The position numbers were made by a program, and so were the translations under genes. DNA of 26,558 bases, taken from positions 1 through 26,558 of the forward strand of contig CALTWN010000013.1 of assembly GCA_943913205.1 (NCBI GenBank). Reading direction: 5' to 3'. This document shows, one piece after another, positions 1 through 8,186 of the stretch (positions within the stretch are counted from its first letter, which is position 1; each line of letters starts with the position of its first letter). Source of the DNA: an uncultured Bartonella sp. GTDB lineage: Bacteria; Pseudomonadota; Alphaproteobacteria; Rhizobiales; Rhizobiaceae. The notes beneath the pieces are model-generated. The model saw only the letters and a program-made list of their open reading frames with translations, did no database searches and was not told the origin of the DNA.

Positions 1-145
1 AATATATACAAGCTATTAACCATATTTATTTACCATATAATTAAATAATTATTTTTATCAATTATTAATTTAAATTTTAAAAAAAATTTACTTGGTTTTA
101 ACCCGCTCGCTTTATATTAATCTACGAACAATAAAGGGGTGAATT

Positions 146-505
146 ATGAAAAAGTCTAATAATTTAATTCGCATAAAAGCTTTTCAACTAAAATCTGAGA
201 AACAAAAATTGCCTCAAATTGAAGCAATGTTAAAAGCTTTTAACGATTTAGTTATTCAGCTACAAAAACAAATTCATATAGAAGAACAAAATAGTGGTAT
301 CTTTGACAAAGAATCATATCGCTACCCTCCTGCGGCAAAAGCATGCGCGCTTAGGGCTGAAAATTTACAATTATCTATAAATGAATTAGATAATCAGCGA
401 AAAACTATTATAGATAATATTAATAAATTACTTGAAGAATTAAGTAGCCTACAAAGAATAGAACTCGCTCAGCCATGCCCCTCTCCACGTCGTATAAAAG
501 CATAA
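146..505 (+). CDS. fliJ: FliJ-type flagellar export chaperone (alphaproteobacterial small form)
   Basis: A 119-residue, charged, mostly helical protein without signal peptide or membrane segment; it looks like a coiled coil throughout. It matches, from memory, the short FliJ-type proteins encoded beside ctrA/sciP in rhizobia and relatives: an N-terminal NLIRIKAFQ stretch, then a central NSGIFDKESYRYP segment (about residues 49-61) and an AKACALRAENL helix. FliJ is a cytoplasmic component of the flagellar type III export apparatus that works with the FliI ATPase. The start is fixed by a strong AAAGGGG ribosome site a few bases upstream of the ATG. It faces sciP across a 16-base gap. No other flagellar gene is in the window, so motility is inferred rather than shown. 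The 145 bases upstream are extremely AT-rich with stops in all frames; ctrA may lie just outside the window. Confidence 0.72.
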   Translation: MKKSNNLIRIKAFQLKSEKQKLPQIEAMLKAFNDLVIQLQKQIHIEEQNSGIFDKESYRYPPAAKACALRAENLQLSINELDNQRKTIIDNINKLLEELSSLQRIELAQPCPSPRRIKA

Positions 506-521
506 TATACAAGATGTTTAG

Positions 522-794
522 CTATCTTCTATATGATTTAAGCTGCGTTATACGTAATCCATTTAAGCCATAATTACTCACCAAACATTGCCACGATAAA
601 AATTCTTCTGCTGTTAAATGGTAACGCTTACAGGCTTCTTCTATAGTTAAAAGACCACCAACTACGGCAGAAACCACAATTGCTTTACGCCGAACCACCC
701 ATCTTGTTGTGCCTATTTTTGGTAAATCATTCATAGTTAAAGGAGCGCCATCTGGGCCCTTTATGCATTTTATATCGTTTGTTCTACTACTCAT
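522..794 (-). CDS. sciP: SciP / DUF1153 inhibitor of CtrA-activated transcription
   Basis: A 90-residue helix-turn-helix protein of the DUF1153 family. Visible family signatures are KGPDGAPLTMNDLP (residues 12-25), RWVVRRKAIVV (31-41), then GGLLTIEEACKRYHLTAEEF as the helix-turn-helix core. In Caulobacter, SciP binds the master regulator CtrA and blocks its recruitment of RNA polymerase, and it also binds DNA. Length and motif order are those of a full family member, so it is probably functional. It is transcribed away from mnmA and towards the fliJ-like gene. SciP is known from alphaproteobacteria that use the CtrA circuit, which makes it a useful lineage marker here. The identification is firm; its role in this organism is inferred. 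Confidence 0.9.
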   Translation of the reverse strand: MSSRTNDIKCIKGPDGAPLTMNDLPKIGTTRWVVRRKAIVVSAVVGGLLTIEEACKRYHLTAEEFLSWQCLVSNYGLNGLRITQLKSYRR

Positions 795-817
795 TTCTTA
801 ACTTTTATCTTAGTCTA

Positions 818-846
818 TTGTTTATAATTAATTATAGATTTATACT
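818..846 (+). promoter_or_regulatory. Sigma-70-like promoter ahead of mnmA
   Basis: TTGTTT at 818-823 and TATACT at 841-846 are separated by exactly 17 bases. Transcription would start near 853, leaving a leader of about 17 bases before the mnmA ATG at 870, which has no clear Shine-Dalgarno. The region is very AT-rich, so a chance match is possible. Confidence 0.42.
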
Positions 847-869
847 ATTAGCTTTAATAAAATGCTAAA

Positions 870-2045
870 ATGATTACAAATAGTCTTGATATAAATAAAT
901 CTCCTCAAAATACACGTATAGTGGTTGCTATGTCTGGTGGAGTTGATTCCTCGGTTGTGGCCGCTATCCTAAAACAACAGGGTTATGATGTGGTTGGAAT
1001 AACCTTGCAGCTTTATGATAATGGTGAATATAGCGCAAAATCAGGAACTTGCTGCGCAGGACAAGATATAGACGACGCTAGAAGGGTATGCGAAAAATTT
1101 GATATTACACATTATGTACTAGATTATGAGAAGCGATTCTATAAAGACGTTATAAATCCTTTTATCAATGATTATATTGCGGGAAGCACCCCCATACCCT
1201 GTATTGCTTGCAACCAAACCGTAAAATTCAAAGATTTATTTGAGGTAGCAAAAAAACTTGGAGCAGATGCTTTAGCTACAGGACATTATTTAAAAAATAT
1301 AAAAAATGGCGAGCACAGAGCGTTATATAGGGCAAAAGACGCAAGCCGCGATCAAAGCTACTTTTTATTTGCCACCACACAAGAGCAAATTGACTATTTA
1401 CGATTTCCTTTAGGCGATAAAACAAAAGATGAGGTACGTGAAATAGCAAAAAATTTCGGATTGGATGTAGCAAATAAACCAGATAGCCAAGATATTTGCT
1501 TTATAGCTAGTGGCAATTATACAGATCTTATTAAAAAAACAGCCCATACGCCCAAAAAAGGAAATATTATTCATATAAATGGAAAAATTTTAGGCACACA
1601 TAATGGAATTTTTAATTACACTATAGGGCAGCGTAAAGGTTTAAATATTGCGCATACTCAACCTTTATATGTTATAATGTTAAATGCTATAGAATCACAA
1701 GTGGTTGTAGGGCCAAAAGAAGCTTTACTAACTCGTTCGGTGGTTTTGCGCGATGTTAATTGGCTCGGAAGTATTACACCGCAACAAATAACGGACCAAG
1801 GTTTAAGTATTTTTGCAAAGGTGCGTTCTACACGTAAAGCTTGCCCTGCTAAATTGCACTATAAAAATAGTGAATACAAAGTTACTTTCGATAATGGCGA
1901 GGAAAGTGTTGCCCCTGGCCAAGCTTGTGTTTTTTTTAGTGATAATAGCATTAAGGCGCAGCTTTTAGGCGGTGGCTTTATTAAAACAAGTAAAAAAGCA
2001 GAATGGGTAGAAAAATCTTTAGCTGACATTATCAAGATTGGATAA
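870..2045 (+). CDS. mnmA: tRNA-specific 2-thiouridylase MnmA
   Basis: This enzyme installs the 2-thio group on U34 of the tRNAs for Lys, Glu and Gln, using ATP and sulfur relayed from a cysteine desulfurase. Visible are the PP-loop SGGVDSS at residues 22-28, a TCCAGQDIDDAR segment (60-71), the catalytic Cys114 in CIACNQTVKF, ATGHY (136-140), and the second catalytic Cys210 in SQDICF. A C-terminal beta-barrel region with YTIGQRKGL, VVVGPKE and FDNGEESVAPGQACVF follows. At 391 residues it has normal length. The start is an ATG with a weak ribosome site; the roughly 15 residues before the core beta strand are not conserved, so the exact start is less certain. The next gene, a cation transporter, begins five bases after its stop. 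Confidence 0.95.
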   Translation: MITNSLDINKSPQNTRIVVAMSGGVDSSVVAAILKQQGYDVVGITLQLYDNGEYSAKSGTCCAGQDIDDARRVCEKFDITHYVLDYEKRFYKDVINPFINDYIAGSTPIPCIACNQTVKFKDLFEVAKKLGADALATGHYLKNIKNGEHRALYRAKDASRDQSYFLFATTQEQIDYLRFPLGDKTKDEVREIAKNFGLDVANKPDSQDICFIASGNYTDLIKKTAHTPKKGNIIHINGKILGTHNGIFNYTIGQRKGLNIAHTQPLYVIMLNAIESQVVVGPKEALLTRSVVLRDVNWLGSITPQQITDQGLSIFAKVRSTRKACPAKLHYKNSEYKVTFDNGEESVAPGQACVFFSDNSIKAQLLGGGFIKTSKKAEWVEKSLADIIKIG

Positions 2046-2049
2046 CAAT

Positions 2050-2982
2050 ATGGAACAACATTTTGACGTTGAAAAAAACCTTAACCCAATTTTAAAAACC
2101 TTTTTAAACCTCACTATAATAATTTCTTGCTTAGTATTTGCTTTAAAATACATTGCATATTTAAAAAGTAATTCTATGGCGATTTATTCTGATGCTATGG
2201 AATCTATAATAAATATTGTAGTTTCAATTGTTGCTTTAATTGCGATACGTATAAGTTTAAAACCCGCTGATACAAATCACCCATTTGGTCATAATAAAGC
2301 AGAATATTTTTCAGCAGCTATTGAAGGCACACTAATAATTATGACTGCCTTTGGGATTTTAAGTAAAATTTATATTGACTTCACAACTAAGCAAGAAACT
2401 TTTGTGCTTAACCAAAGTTTACTTTTTGGCGCTGCTGCAGCTGCCATACAAGCCGCTTGGGGTTGCGTAATTTTACTTACAGCAAAGAAATATAATTCTA
2501 TAGCCTTACATGCTGATTCTTTACATTTGCTAAGCGACGCCGCTACAGCTGGCGGTATAGTTATAGGCCTTATCTTAAGTTATTATACAAAGCTTTATTT
2601 TATAGATTATTTAATAGCAGCTTTAATTGCTCTTAATATTGGTTGGCATGGATATAATATGGTGCGAAAATCTGTTGGTGGATTAATGGATAAGGCCGTA
2701 GATAAAGCTACTTATAAAAAAATTAAAGAAATTATTGCTACAAACGGTTTAGGTGCATTAGAAGCTCACGATGTTAAAACTCGGGTGGCTGGTTATGTTA
2801 CTTTTATCGAATTTCATCTTGTTGTGGATGCAGATATGTCTGTAAAAGATGCCCATACTATTTGTAACAACATTGAGCTTGCCTTAAAACATACCTATGA
2901 AAATGCTAGAATTACTATACATATAGAACCACCAGAGGAAGCAAAATATCATATTAATAGAAAAATTATACCTATAGTGTAA
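2050..2982 (+). CDS. Cation diffusion facilitator (CDF) family metal/proton antiporter
   Basis: An inner-membrane divalent-cation exporter of the CDF family (Zn, Fe, Mn, Co or Cd; the substrate cannot be told). The transmembrane domain holds SDAMESIIN (about residues 47-55) in TM2 and HADSLHLLSD (154-163) in TM5, the two metal-site helices. The intervening HPFGHNKAEYFSA (77-89) is typical of the bacterial Fe/Zn branch. After about residue 205 comes the cytoplasmic ferredoxin-like domain, with HDVKTR and a closing ITIHIEP. A TTG at 2038 would add four residues and overlap mnmA. I prefer the ATG at 2050, which has GGA seven bases upstream, giving 310 residues. It shares a transcript with mnmA and its 3' end overlaps the convergent metallophosphoesterase gene by 11 bases. 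Confidence 0.9.
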   Translation: MEQHFDVEKNLNPILKTFLNLTIIISCLVFALKYIAYLKSNSMAIYSDAMESIINIVVSIVALIAIRISLKPADTNHPFGHNKAEYFSAAIEGTLIIMTAFGILSKIYIDFTTKQETFVLNQSLLFGAAAAAIQAAWGCVILLTAKKYNSIALHADSLHLLSDAATAGGIVIGLILSYYTKLYFIDYLIAALIALNIGWHGYNMVRKSVGGLMDKAVDKATYKKIKEIIATNGLGALEAHDVKTRVAGYVTFIEFHLVVDADMSVKDAHTICNNIELALKHTYENARITIHIEPPEEAKYHINRKIIPIV

Positions 2983-3838
2983 TATTTGACTTTTTTATTA
3001 TATCGCCTTTAGAATTGGCTCCGTATCTAGTTAAAATACAATGCCAACGATTATCAGCTTTTTCGATGCCAAATATATTATAATTTGCATTGTAGGTACA
3101 AGGCTTGCTTGCACTACCTACACCTATCACCGGAATATTTAGCATATATTCCAAACTTTCTTTGTGCGTATGTCCATGTAAAATCAACTCTGCTCCGGCT
3201 GATTTTATTGCATTTTTAAAATTTCTTATTCCCCATAATTTTTTATGCCAATTTGTGGCTCTCTTCATGGGCGGATGATGAATATTAATAATACGAAATA
3301 GATTTTGCTGCCCACATATATATAGTATTTTTTCCAAATTCTTTGCTTGTTTCTTGCTAAAATAGCCTGTAGCAAAAAACGGTAAAGTAGCTATAGCTGT
3401 ACAAACATTAATAATAGCCACGCCATTTTGTATTTTTACATTAGGAAAATAACTATCTTGCTCAAAATCAACATCGCTCTTTAACCAGTTCGCAAAAATA
3501 TTACAAGCTTGTTTAAGGCTACCTTTAACATAAGCGTCGTGATTACCTAAACTTATTGAAAGAGGTATTTTTTTTGAAAGATTTTCTAACCAAATTTTGC
3601 CATTAATAAATTCTTCAAATGTGCCCAAATTTACAATATCACCAGAAATTACAAGATGATCTGGTTTTTGTTGTAACAAAGAAATTACAACTCTATCTAA
3701 AAAGTTTCGATTAAAACAAAGTTTTCGGTTTAAATTTAAATTTATATAGCCAGTGATTCGCTTATTTAAAAGTTCACGCCAAGCTATTTTAGGCATAGGG
3801 GTAAGATGTATATCAGAAATATGTGCAAGATAAAACAT
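2972..3838 (-). CDS. Calcineurin-like metallophosphoesterase
   Basis: A 288-residue cytoplasmic protein with the complete di-metal phosphoesterase motif set: DIH (D9, H11), GD (D67 in ISGDIVNLG), GNHD (98-101), an HH pair in INIHHPP, and HGHTH near residue 215. This is the class that includes 3',5'-cyclic-nucleotide phosphodiesterases (CpdA), lipid-linked and nucleotide phosphoesterases; sequence alone does not settle the substrate. The N-terminal layout, with the DIHL motif at residues 9-12 and a long insert, is common in alphaproteobacterial housekeeping members. It is divergent from the GNAT gene with 53 bases between starts, and its last codons overlap the end of the CDF transporter gene. 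No signal peptide or membrane segment is seen. Confidence 0.85.
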   Translation of the reverse strand: MFYLAHISDIHLTPMPKIAWRELLNKRITGYINLNLNRKLCFNRNFLDRVVISLLQQKPDHLVISGDIVNLGTFEEFINGKIWLENLSKKIPLSISLGNHDAYVKGSLKQACNIFANWLKSDVDFEQDSYFPNVKIQNGVAIINVCTAIATLPFFATGYFSKKQAKNLEKILYICGQQNLFRIINIHHPPMKRATNWHKKLWGIRNFKNAIKSAGAELILHGHTHKESLEYMLNIPVIGVGSASKPCTYNANYNIFGIEKADNRWHCILTRYGANSKGDIIKKSNITL

Positions 3839-3891
3839 ACATATATATTATACTATATATAAAATCGATTCACCATATTAGGCTATAAAAT

Positions 3892-4392
3892 ATGTGCAGC
3901 TTTATTATTAATCAAGAGACCATAGCCGATTCTATTGCTATCGTAAATTTACATTCTAAATTGTTTGGACCTGCTCGATTTACAAGAGCCGCGCACCTAA
4001 TACGTGAAAATGGTTGCCATAGATTAGATCTTTGTTTCACTATATATAAAAATAATAATTTAATAGGGTCTATTCGTATAACACCAATTTTAATAGGCCA
4101 GAAAAAGGCTTTATTGCTTGGTCCTTTAGCTATAGATCATAATTATCATGGAATTGGCTTAGGTAGTAAACTTATGAAAAAATCTATGAAAAATATCCTG
4201 GCGAAAAAGCTTGACGACGAATTAATTTTTCTTATCGGAGATTTTGCATATTATAATAAATTTGGCTTTAAACATATTGATGCAAGCAATATTATCTTAC
4301 CTAGCCCTGTAGATAAAAAACGTATTTTAGCATTTGAGATACACAAAAGATCTACCGAAAATCTAAAAGGATATGTAAGAGCAAGAGAATAA
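3892..4392 (+). CDS. GNAT-family N-acetyltransferase
   Basis: A 166-residue single-domain acetyltransferase. The acetyl-CoA binding segment is visible at about residues 77-95 as GPLAIDHNYHGIGLGSKLM, carrying the GNAT pyrophosphate-binding loop (H-G-I-G-L-G). It is followed by a YYNKFGF motif near residue 121, characteristic of the YhbS-type branch of predicted acetyltransferases. The acyl acceptor is unknown. It sits one base upstream of the CCA-adding enzyme gene and is probably co-transcribed with it, which does not by itself imply a shared role. The start ATG lacks an obvious Shine-Dalgarno; the first residues, MCSFIINQET, lead directly into the first strand, so no earlier start is needed. 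Confidence 0.85.
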   Translation: MCSFIINQETIADSIAIVNLHSKLFGPARFTRAAHLIRENGCHRLDLCFTIYKNNNLIGSIRITPILIGQKKALLLGPLAIDHNYHGIGLGSKLMKKSMKNILAKKLDDELIFLIGDFAYYNKFGFKHIDASNIILPSPVDKKRILAFEIHKRSTENLKGYVRARE

Positions 4393-4393
4393 A

Positions 4394-5629
4394 ATGGTTA
4401 AAAAAATAATAGCACCTTTTGATTTAACGTGGCTACAAGATAAAAACTTACAAAAATTATTGTCTGTTCTTAAGCAAGATAATGAAGACGCTCGTATTGT
4501 AGGAGGTGCAGTACGTAACGCACTGTTAAATATAGCAATAACTGATATTGATATAGCAACTACATGTACACCAGAGATAATTATTAAATTTGCAGTAGAA
4601 GCTGGTTTTAAAGCAATACCTACAGGAATAGAACACGGCACTATTACAGTAGTAACCTCGAATAAGGTTTTTGAAGTAACGAGTTTGCGTCAAGATGTAA
4701 AAACCGATGGCCGCCACGCCGATGTTGTTTTTACAAAAAATTGGGAAGATGATGCAAATAGGCGAGATTTTACTATGAATGCCCTATATCTTACTGCAGA
4801 AGGCGAAATTTATGACTATGTTAACGGGCTTGAAGATATAAAAACTAAGCATGTGAAATTTATTGGAGATGCTTCACAGCGAATAAAAGAAGATTATTTA
4901 AGGATATTACGATTTTTTAGATTTTATGCCTATTATGGTTTAGGGGCGCCAGACCGAGATGCTTTATTAAGCTGCACAGCGCTTAAATTCAATTTAGAAA
5001 AAATATCGGCAGAACGTATTTGGACAGAATTAAAAAAAATATTATCGGCTCCAAATCCATTACGTTCTATGTTATGGATGCGTAAAACAGAAATATTAAA
5101 TTTAATCATACCACAAAGTGCAAAATGGGGTATTGATTTACTTCCTTTATTAATAAAAGCTGAGGAAAAATTTAATTGGAGTATTGAAGAAAGTCCCCTT
5201 TTACGACTACAAGCAATTATTCCTAAAAAATTAGAGAGCATTGTATCTTTAGGTAAAAAATTAAAATTATCTAACAAAGAACTGAATAGACTAGCTAACT
5301 GGACAAAAGTCCCTCTATTAAATGATAATATTCAATTAAATAAACTTTTATTTTTATATGGACGAGCTGCTGTAATAGATAGTACCAAACTAACAATAGC
5401 TGAAAATATATCCAATAGCTTTATGTTCAATAAAGTGTTATATCAAGCGCAAGAGCTTCCGATGCCAATATTTAAAGTTAGCGGTAAAGATTTACTAAAT
5501 TTAGGTATGAAGCCTGGTAAAAATTTAGGTAAAATATTGCAAAAATTAAAGCTAAAATGGTTAGAAAGCAATTGTACACTAACAAAAAAAGAGCTTCTTG
5601 AGTTGTTTGTAACTATGAAACAAATATGA
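4394..5629 (+). CDS. cca: CCA tRNA nucleotidyltransferase (class II)
   Basis: This protein adds or repairs the 3'-CCA end of tRNAs using CTP and ATP. Motifs are in the class II order: GGAVRN (37-42), metal-binding DID (51-53), the flexible-loop region TDGRHADVVF (104-113), RRDFTMNAL (123-131) for ribose/nucleotide choice, and IKEDYLRILRFFRF (164-177). A helical C-terminal tRNA-binding body follows. The length, 411 residues, is typical of the alphaproteobacterial form; poly(A) polymerases share the head domain, but the neighbouring motifs favour CCA addition. Its stop overlaps the petA start (ATGA), so translation of the bc1 operon may be coupled to it. The single tRNA gene in the window already encodes CCA, so the enzyme would mainly repair ends in that case. 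Confidence 0.92.
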   Translation: MVKKIIAPFDLTWLQDKNLQKLLSVLKQDNEDARIVGGAVRNALLNIAITDIDIATTCTPEIIIKFAVEAGFKAIPTGIEHGTITVVTSNKVFEVTSLRQDVKTDGRHADVVFTKNWEDDANRRDFTMNALYLTAEGEIYDYVNGLEDIKTKHVKFIGDASQRIKEDYLRILRFFRFYAYYGLGAPDRDALLSCTALKFNLEKISAERIWTELKKILSAPNPLRSMLWMRKTEILNLIIPQSAKWGIDLLPLLIKAEEKFNWSIEESPLLRLQAIIPKKLESIVSLGKKLKLSNKELNRLANWTKVPLLNDNIQLNKLLFLYGRAAVIDSTKLTIAENISNSFMFNKVLYQAQELPMPIFKVSGKDLLNLGMKPGKNLGKILQKLKLKWLESNCTLTKKELLELFVTMKQI

Positions 5630-6198
5630 TAAATTTAAAAATGATGTCGCTAAAAAAAACTAATAGTCAAAAATTTTTATTAATTGCAAGTAGCCTTGCT
5701 ACAGGTATATCTACTATTGCTGCATCATATAGCTTTTTGCAACAAATGATGCCTGATGTTACCTGCTATAACGACGCTATCATAGATGTTAATTTATCAA
5801 ATATTCTACCCGGTAAAGCTCTTTTAGTAAAATGGCGGGGCTCTGTGGTAGTTATTAAAAATCGTACTCAAGAAGAAATTGACTATGCTAAAAAAATACC
5901 ATTAAGCCAATTGAAAGATAAATTAGCGCGCAATCCTAACCTCCCAGCTAATAGCTTAGCTACAGATGAGGCACGAAGCGCGGGTAAAAATGGTGAAAAT
6001 TGGTTTATTTATATAAATCGCTGCACACATTTGGGCTGCCCGATGTTAGACCAAATGGCACAGCATAACCGAATTTTTTGTCCGTGTCATGGTTCAATAT
6101 ATGATACAGCTGGGAGAGTTCTATCAGGACCCGCCCCTACGAATTTAAATATACCACCATATAAATTTATATCACCACAAACTATACGTATCGGATAG
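5626..6198 (+). CDS. petA: Rieske iron-sulfur subunit of cytochrome bc1
   Basis: The Rieske 2Fe-2S protein passes electrons from ubiquinol at the Qo site to cytochrome c1. Both cluster boxes are intact: C133-T-H135-L-G-C138 and C152-P-C154-H155-G-S, giving two Cys and two His ligands and the disulfide pair C138/C154. A GPAPTNLNIPPY tail completes the fold. One N-terminal membrane helix lies at about residues 17-40. The usual alphaproteobacterial twin-arginine motif (R-R-x-F-L) is not present: the sequence before the helix is KKTNSQKFLL. The annotated ATG overlaps the cca stop; an internal ATG ATG pair at 5641-5646 (residues 6-7) could equally start it. It heads petA-petB-petC-apt. Confidence 0.95.
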   Translation: MINLKMMSLKKTNSQKFLLIASSLATGISTIAASYSFLQQMMPDVTCYNDAIIDVNLSNILPGKALLVKWRGSVVVIKNRTQEEIDYAKKIPLSQLKDKLARNPNLPANSLATDEARSAGKNGENWFIYINRCTHLGCPMLDQMAQHNRIFCPCHGSIYDTAGRVLSGPAPTNLNIPPYKFISPQTIRIG

Positions 6199-6204
6199 TA
6201 ATAT

Positions 6205-7467
6205 ATGTCTAAAATATATATTCCCAAAACTAAGTTAGCTAAGTGGTTTGACCAAAGGCTTCCTATAGCACGTTTTATTTACGAACATATACTTACTTTT
6301 TCCACACCACGCAATTTAAATTATTTTTATACTTTTGGTTCTATTTTACTTTTTATGCTAGCTAGCCAAATATTTAGCGGAATTATTATGGCTATGCATT
6401 ATGTACCACATATAGATATGGCATTTTCTAGTAAAGAATATATGAGGCGTACTATTAATTATGGTTGGCTTTTTACTGCAAGCCATTCTGTGGGCGCCTC
6501 ATTTTTTTTTATTGCGGCCTACATACATATAGCCCGTGGCTTATATTACGGTTCTTATAAGCCGCCCCGAGAGATGGTATGGTTTTTAGGTATATTTATT
6601 TATTTTATTATGATGATAATAGCTTTTACAGGTTGTGTTTTAAGCTACAGCATGATGTCTACTACAGCCATAATTGTTATAAGCAATTTTATTGAGCATA
6701 TACCTTTTATTGGCACTTTTTTAAACCATCTTCTGTTGGGCGGTTTTGTAGTCGGACAACCAACATTGAACCATCTTTACATATTTCATATAATATTACC
6801 CTTTATATTATGTTTATTTATTTTTTTACATATATGGTCTATACACATATCTGGGCAAAGTAATCCTTTGGGTATTGAAGTAAAAACAGACAAAGATTTA
6901 GTTCCCTTTGCACCCTATGTTTTACTAAAAGATGTTTTGGCAGTTAGTATATTTGCCCTTATTTTTGCGGTATTTGTATTTTACATGCCAGATATTATGC
7001 AAAGCAATGAAAGCTTTATTGCCGGCAATCCCGACATGATTACAAACCACATAGCACCAGAATGGTATTTTTTACCATTTTATAGTATGTTGCGCGCTAT
7101 GGATTTCGATATATTATATATTAATTCGGCTTTTGCAGGAGTTATTGTAGTATTTTCAGCTTTTGCAATTTTATTTTTTATACCTTATTTAGATAGGTCA
7201 CATATTTGTTCCGCACGTTTTAGACCTATTTATCGTATATTTTTTTGGCTTTTTATTTGTAACATGATTTTGCTTGGTTATTTAGGTAATTGTAATATTA
7301 CACCCTTCGTTATTAACTTATCAAAACTATGTACCTCATATTATTTTATTTTTTTTCTTATTATTATGCCTTTTATTAAAAATTTTGAAAAACAGCCAGT
7401 ATTTCCAAATTCTATTTATGAAGATGTGAAGGCAAAAAAATCCCGAGCCAGGATTAATTTATGGTAG
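6205..7467 (+). CDS. petB: Cytochrome b subunit of cytochrome bc1
   Basis: The membrane core of complex III holds both b hemes and the Qo and Qi quinone sites. The heme-ligand pairs have exact spacing: H94/H108 in helix B and H195/H209 in helix D. PEWYFLPFYSMLRAMD (285-300) of the ef loop is intact. About eight hydrophobic helices are present in 420 residues, normal for a non-fused alphaproteobacterial cytochrome b. The cd1 segment at residues 143-155 reads GCVLSYSMMSTTA where the family has GYVLPWGQMSFWG, so the almost invariant Gly-Gln of the Qo pocket is Ser149-Met150. The gene starts 6 bases after petA and overlaps petC by 7 bases. Confidence 0.96.
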   Translation: MSKIYIPKTKLAKWFDQRLPIARFIYEHILTFSTPRNLNYFYTFGSILLFMLASQIFSGIIMAMHYVPHIDMAFSSKEYMRRTINYGWLFTASHSVGASFFFIAAYIHIARGLYYGSYKPPREMVWFLGIFIYFIMMIIAFTGCVLSYSMMSTTAIIVISNFIEHIPFIGTFLNHLLLGGFVVGQPTLNHLYIFHIILPFILCLFIFLHIWSIHISGQSNPLGIEVKTDKDLVPFAPYVLLKDVLAVSIFALIFAVFVFYMPDIMQSNESFIAGNPDMITNHIAPEWYFLPFYSMLRAMDFDILYINSAFAGVIVVFSAFAILFFIPYLDRSHICSARFRPIYRIFFWLFICNMILLGYLGNCNITPFVINLSKLCTSYYFIFFLIIMPFIKNFEKQPVFPNSIYEDVKAKKSRARINLW

Positions 7468-8186
7468 TAATAAAAATTATAATAAACATAGCTATACTAC
7501 TTATATCTATAAATAATGCGAATGCTGAAAATTATAAATGGAGCTTTGGAGGATTTTTTGGATATTATGATAAAGCACAGCTTCAGCGTGGGCTAAAGAT
7601 TTATAAAAATATTTGCGCCAATTGCCATTCTATCAAATATATTACATTTGATGCTTTGCACGATTTAGGCTATAATAATAAACAAATTAATTATTTAAAA
7701 ACTCATTATAAAGCTAATTATTTTCCCGTTCCTTTTAAAAATGATGAAGAAGCAAGAGACTCGAATAACGGGTCAATTCCACCAGATTTATCTAATATAG
7801 CAAAACAAAGATCATATATTAACCTGAGTGGAACAAGCGGCGCTGATTATATTGTAAATTTATTAATGGGATATAAAAATTCATCTGTCGAGCAACAAAA
7901 TTTGTCCTATTACAATCCAAATTTTTATAATGGAAATTATATAAATATGCCACCACCCCTCTTTGATGGCATGATAGAATATAACGACGGAACTGAGCAA
8001 ACTGCCGTGCAATACTCAAAAGATATCGCTGCATTTTTGTATTGGTGCTCCAACCCAAAGCTATCCTCGCAACATGAAACCGGTTTTTGTATTATTAGTT
8101 TTTTAGTAGTTTTGTGTATATTACTTTATAAATTAAAAACTGAATATGATAAAAATTTAACCCAGAAGGATAAGTTAGGTGAGTGA
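7461..8186 (+). CDS. petC: Cytochrome c1 subunit of cytochrome bc1
   Basis: The heme c subunit of complex III accepts the electron from the Rieske protein and reduces a soluble or membrane cytochrome c. A Sec signal peptide spans about residues 1-22, ending in NANA before ENYKW. The conserved lead FFGYYDKAQLQRGLKIY precedes the heme-binding C52-A-N-C55-H56. The axial Met is M163 in INMPPPL. A C-terminal anchor helix runs at about 209-224, followed by a charged tail. At 241 residues it is slightly shorter than many homologues but has every landmark. It starts inside the petB stop region (ATGGTAG) and overlaps the apt start by 8 bases. Confidence 0.96.
   Translation: MVVIKIIINIAILLISINNANAENYKWSFGGFFGYYDKAQLQRGLKIYKNICANCHSIKYITFDALHDLGYNNKQINYLKTHYKANYFPVPFKNDEEARDSNNGSIPPDLSNIAKQRSYINLSGTSGADYIVNLLMGYKNSSVEQQNLSYYNPNFYNGNYINMPPPLFDGMIEYNDGTEQTAVQYSKDIAAFLYWCSNPKLSSQHETGFCIISFLVVLCILLYKLKTEYDKNLTQKDKLGE

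Noticed and set aside
1..145. CtrA binding sites (TTAA-N7-TTAA) upstream of the fliJ-like gene
   Set aside because: Several TTAA words occur (65-68, 70-73, 77-80) but none has the seven-base spacing; in such AT-rich DNA they are expected by chance.
510..532. AAGAT...ATCTT hairpin after the fliJ-like gene as a terminator
   Set aside because: The stem has only about five A-T-rich pairs and no T run follows; too weak.
4363..4717. Minus-strand ORFs within the cca gene, and similar antisense ORFs elsewhere
   Set aside because: They are shadows of well-supported genes, have no recognisable domain and no ribosome site.
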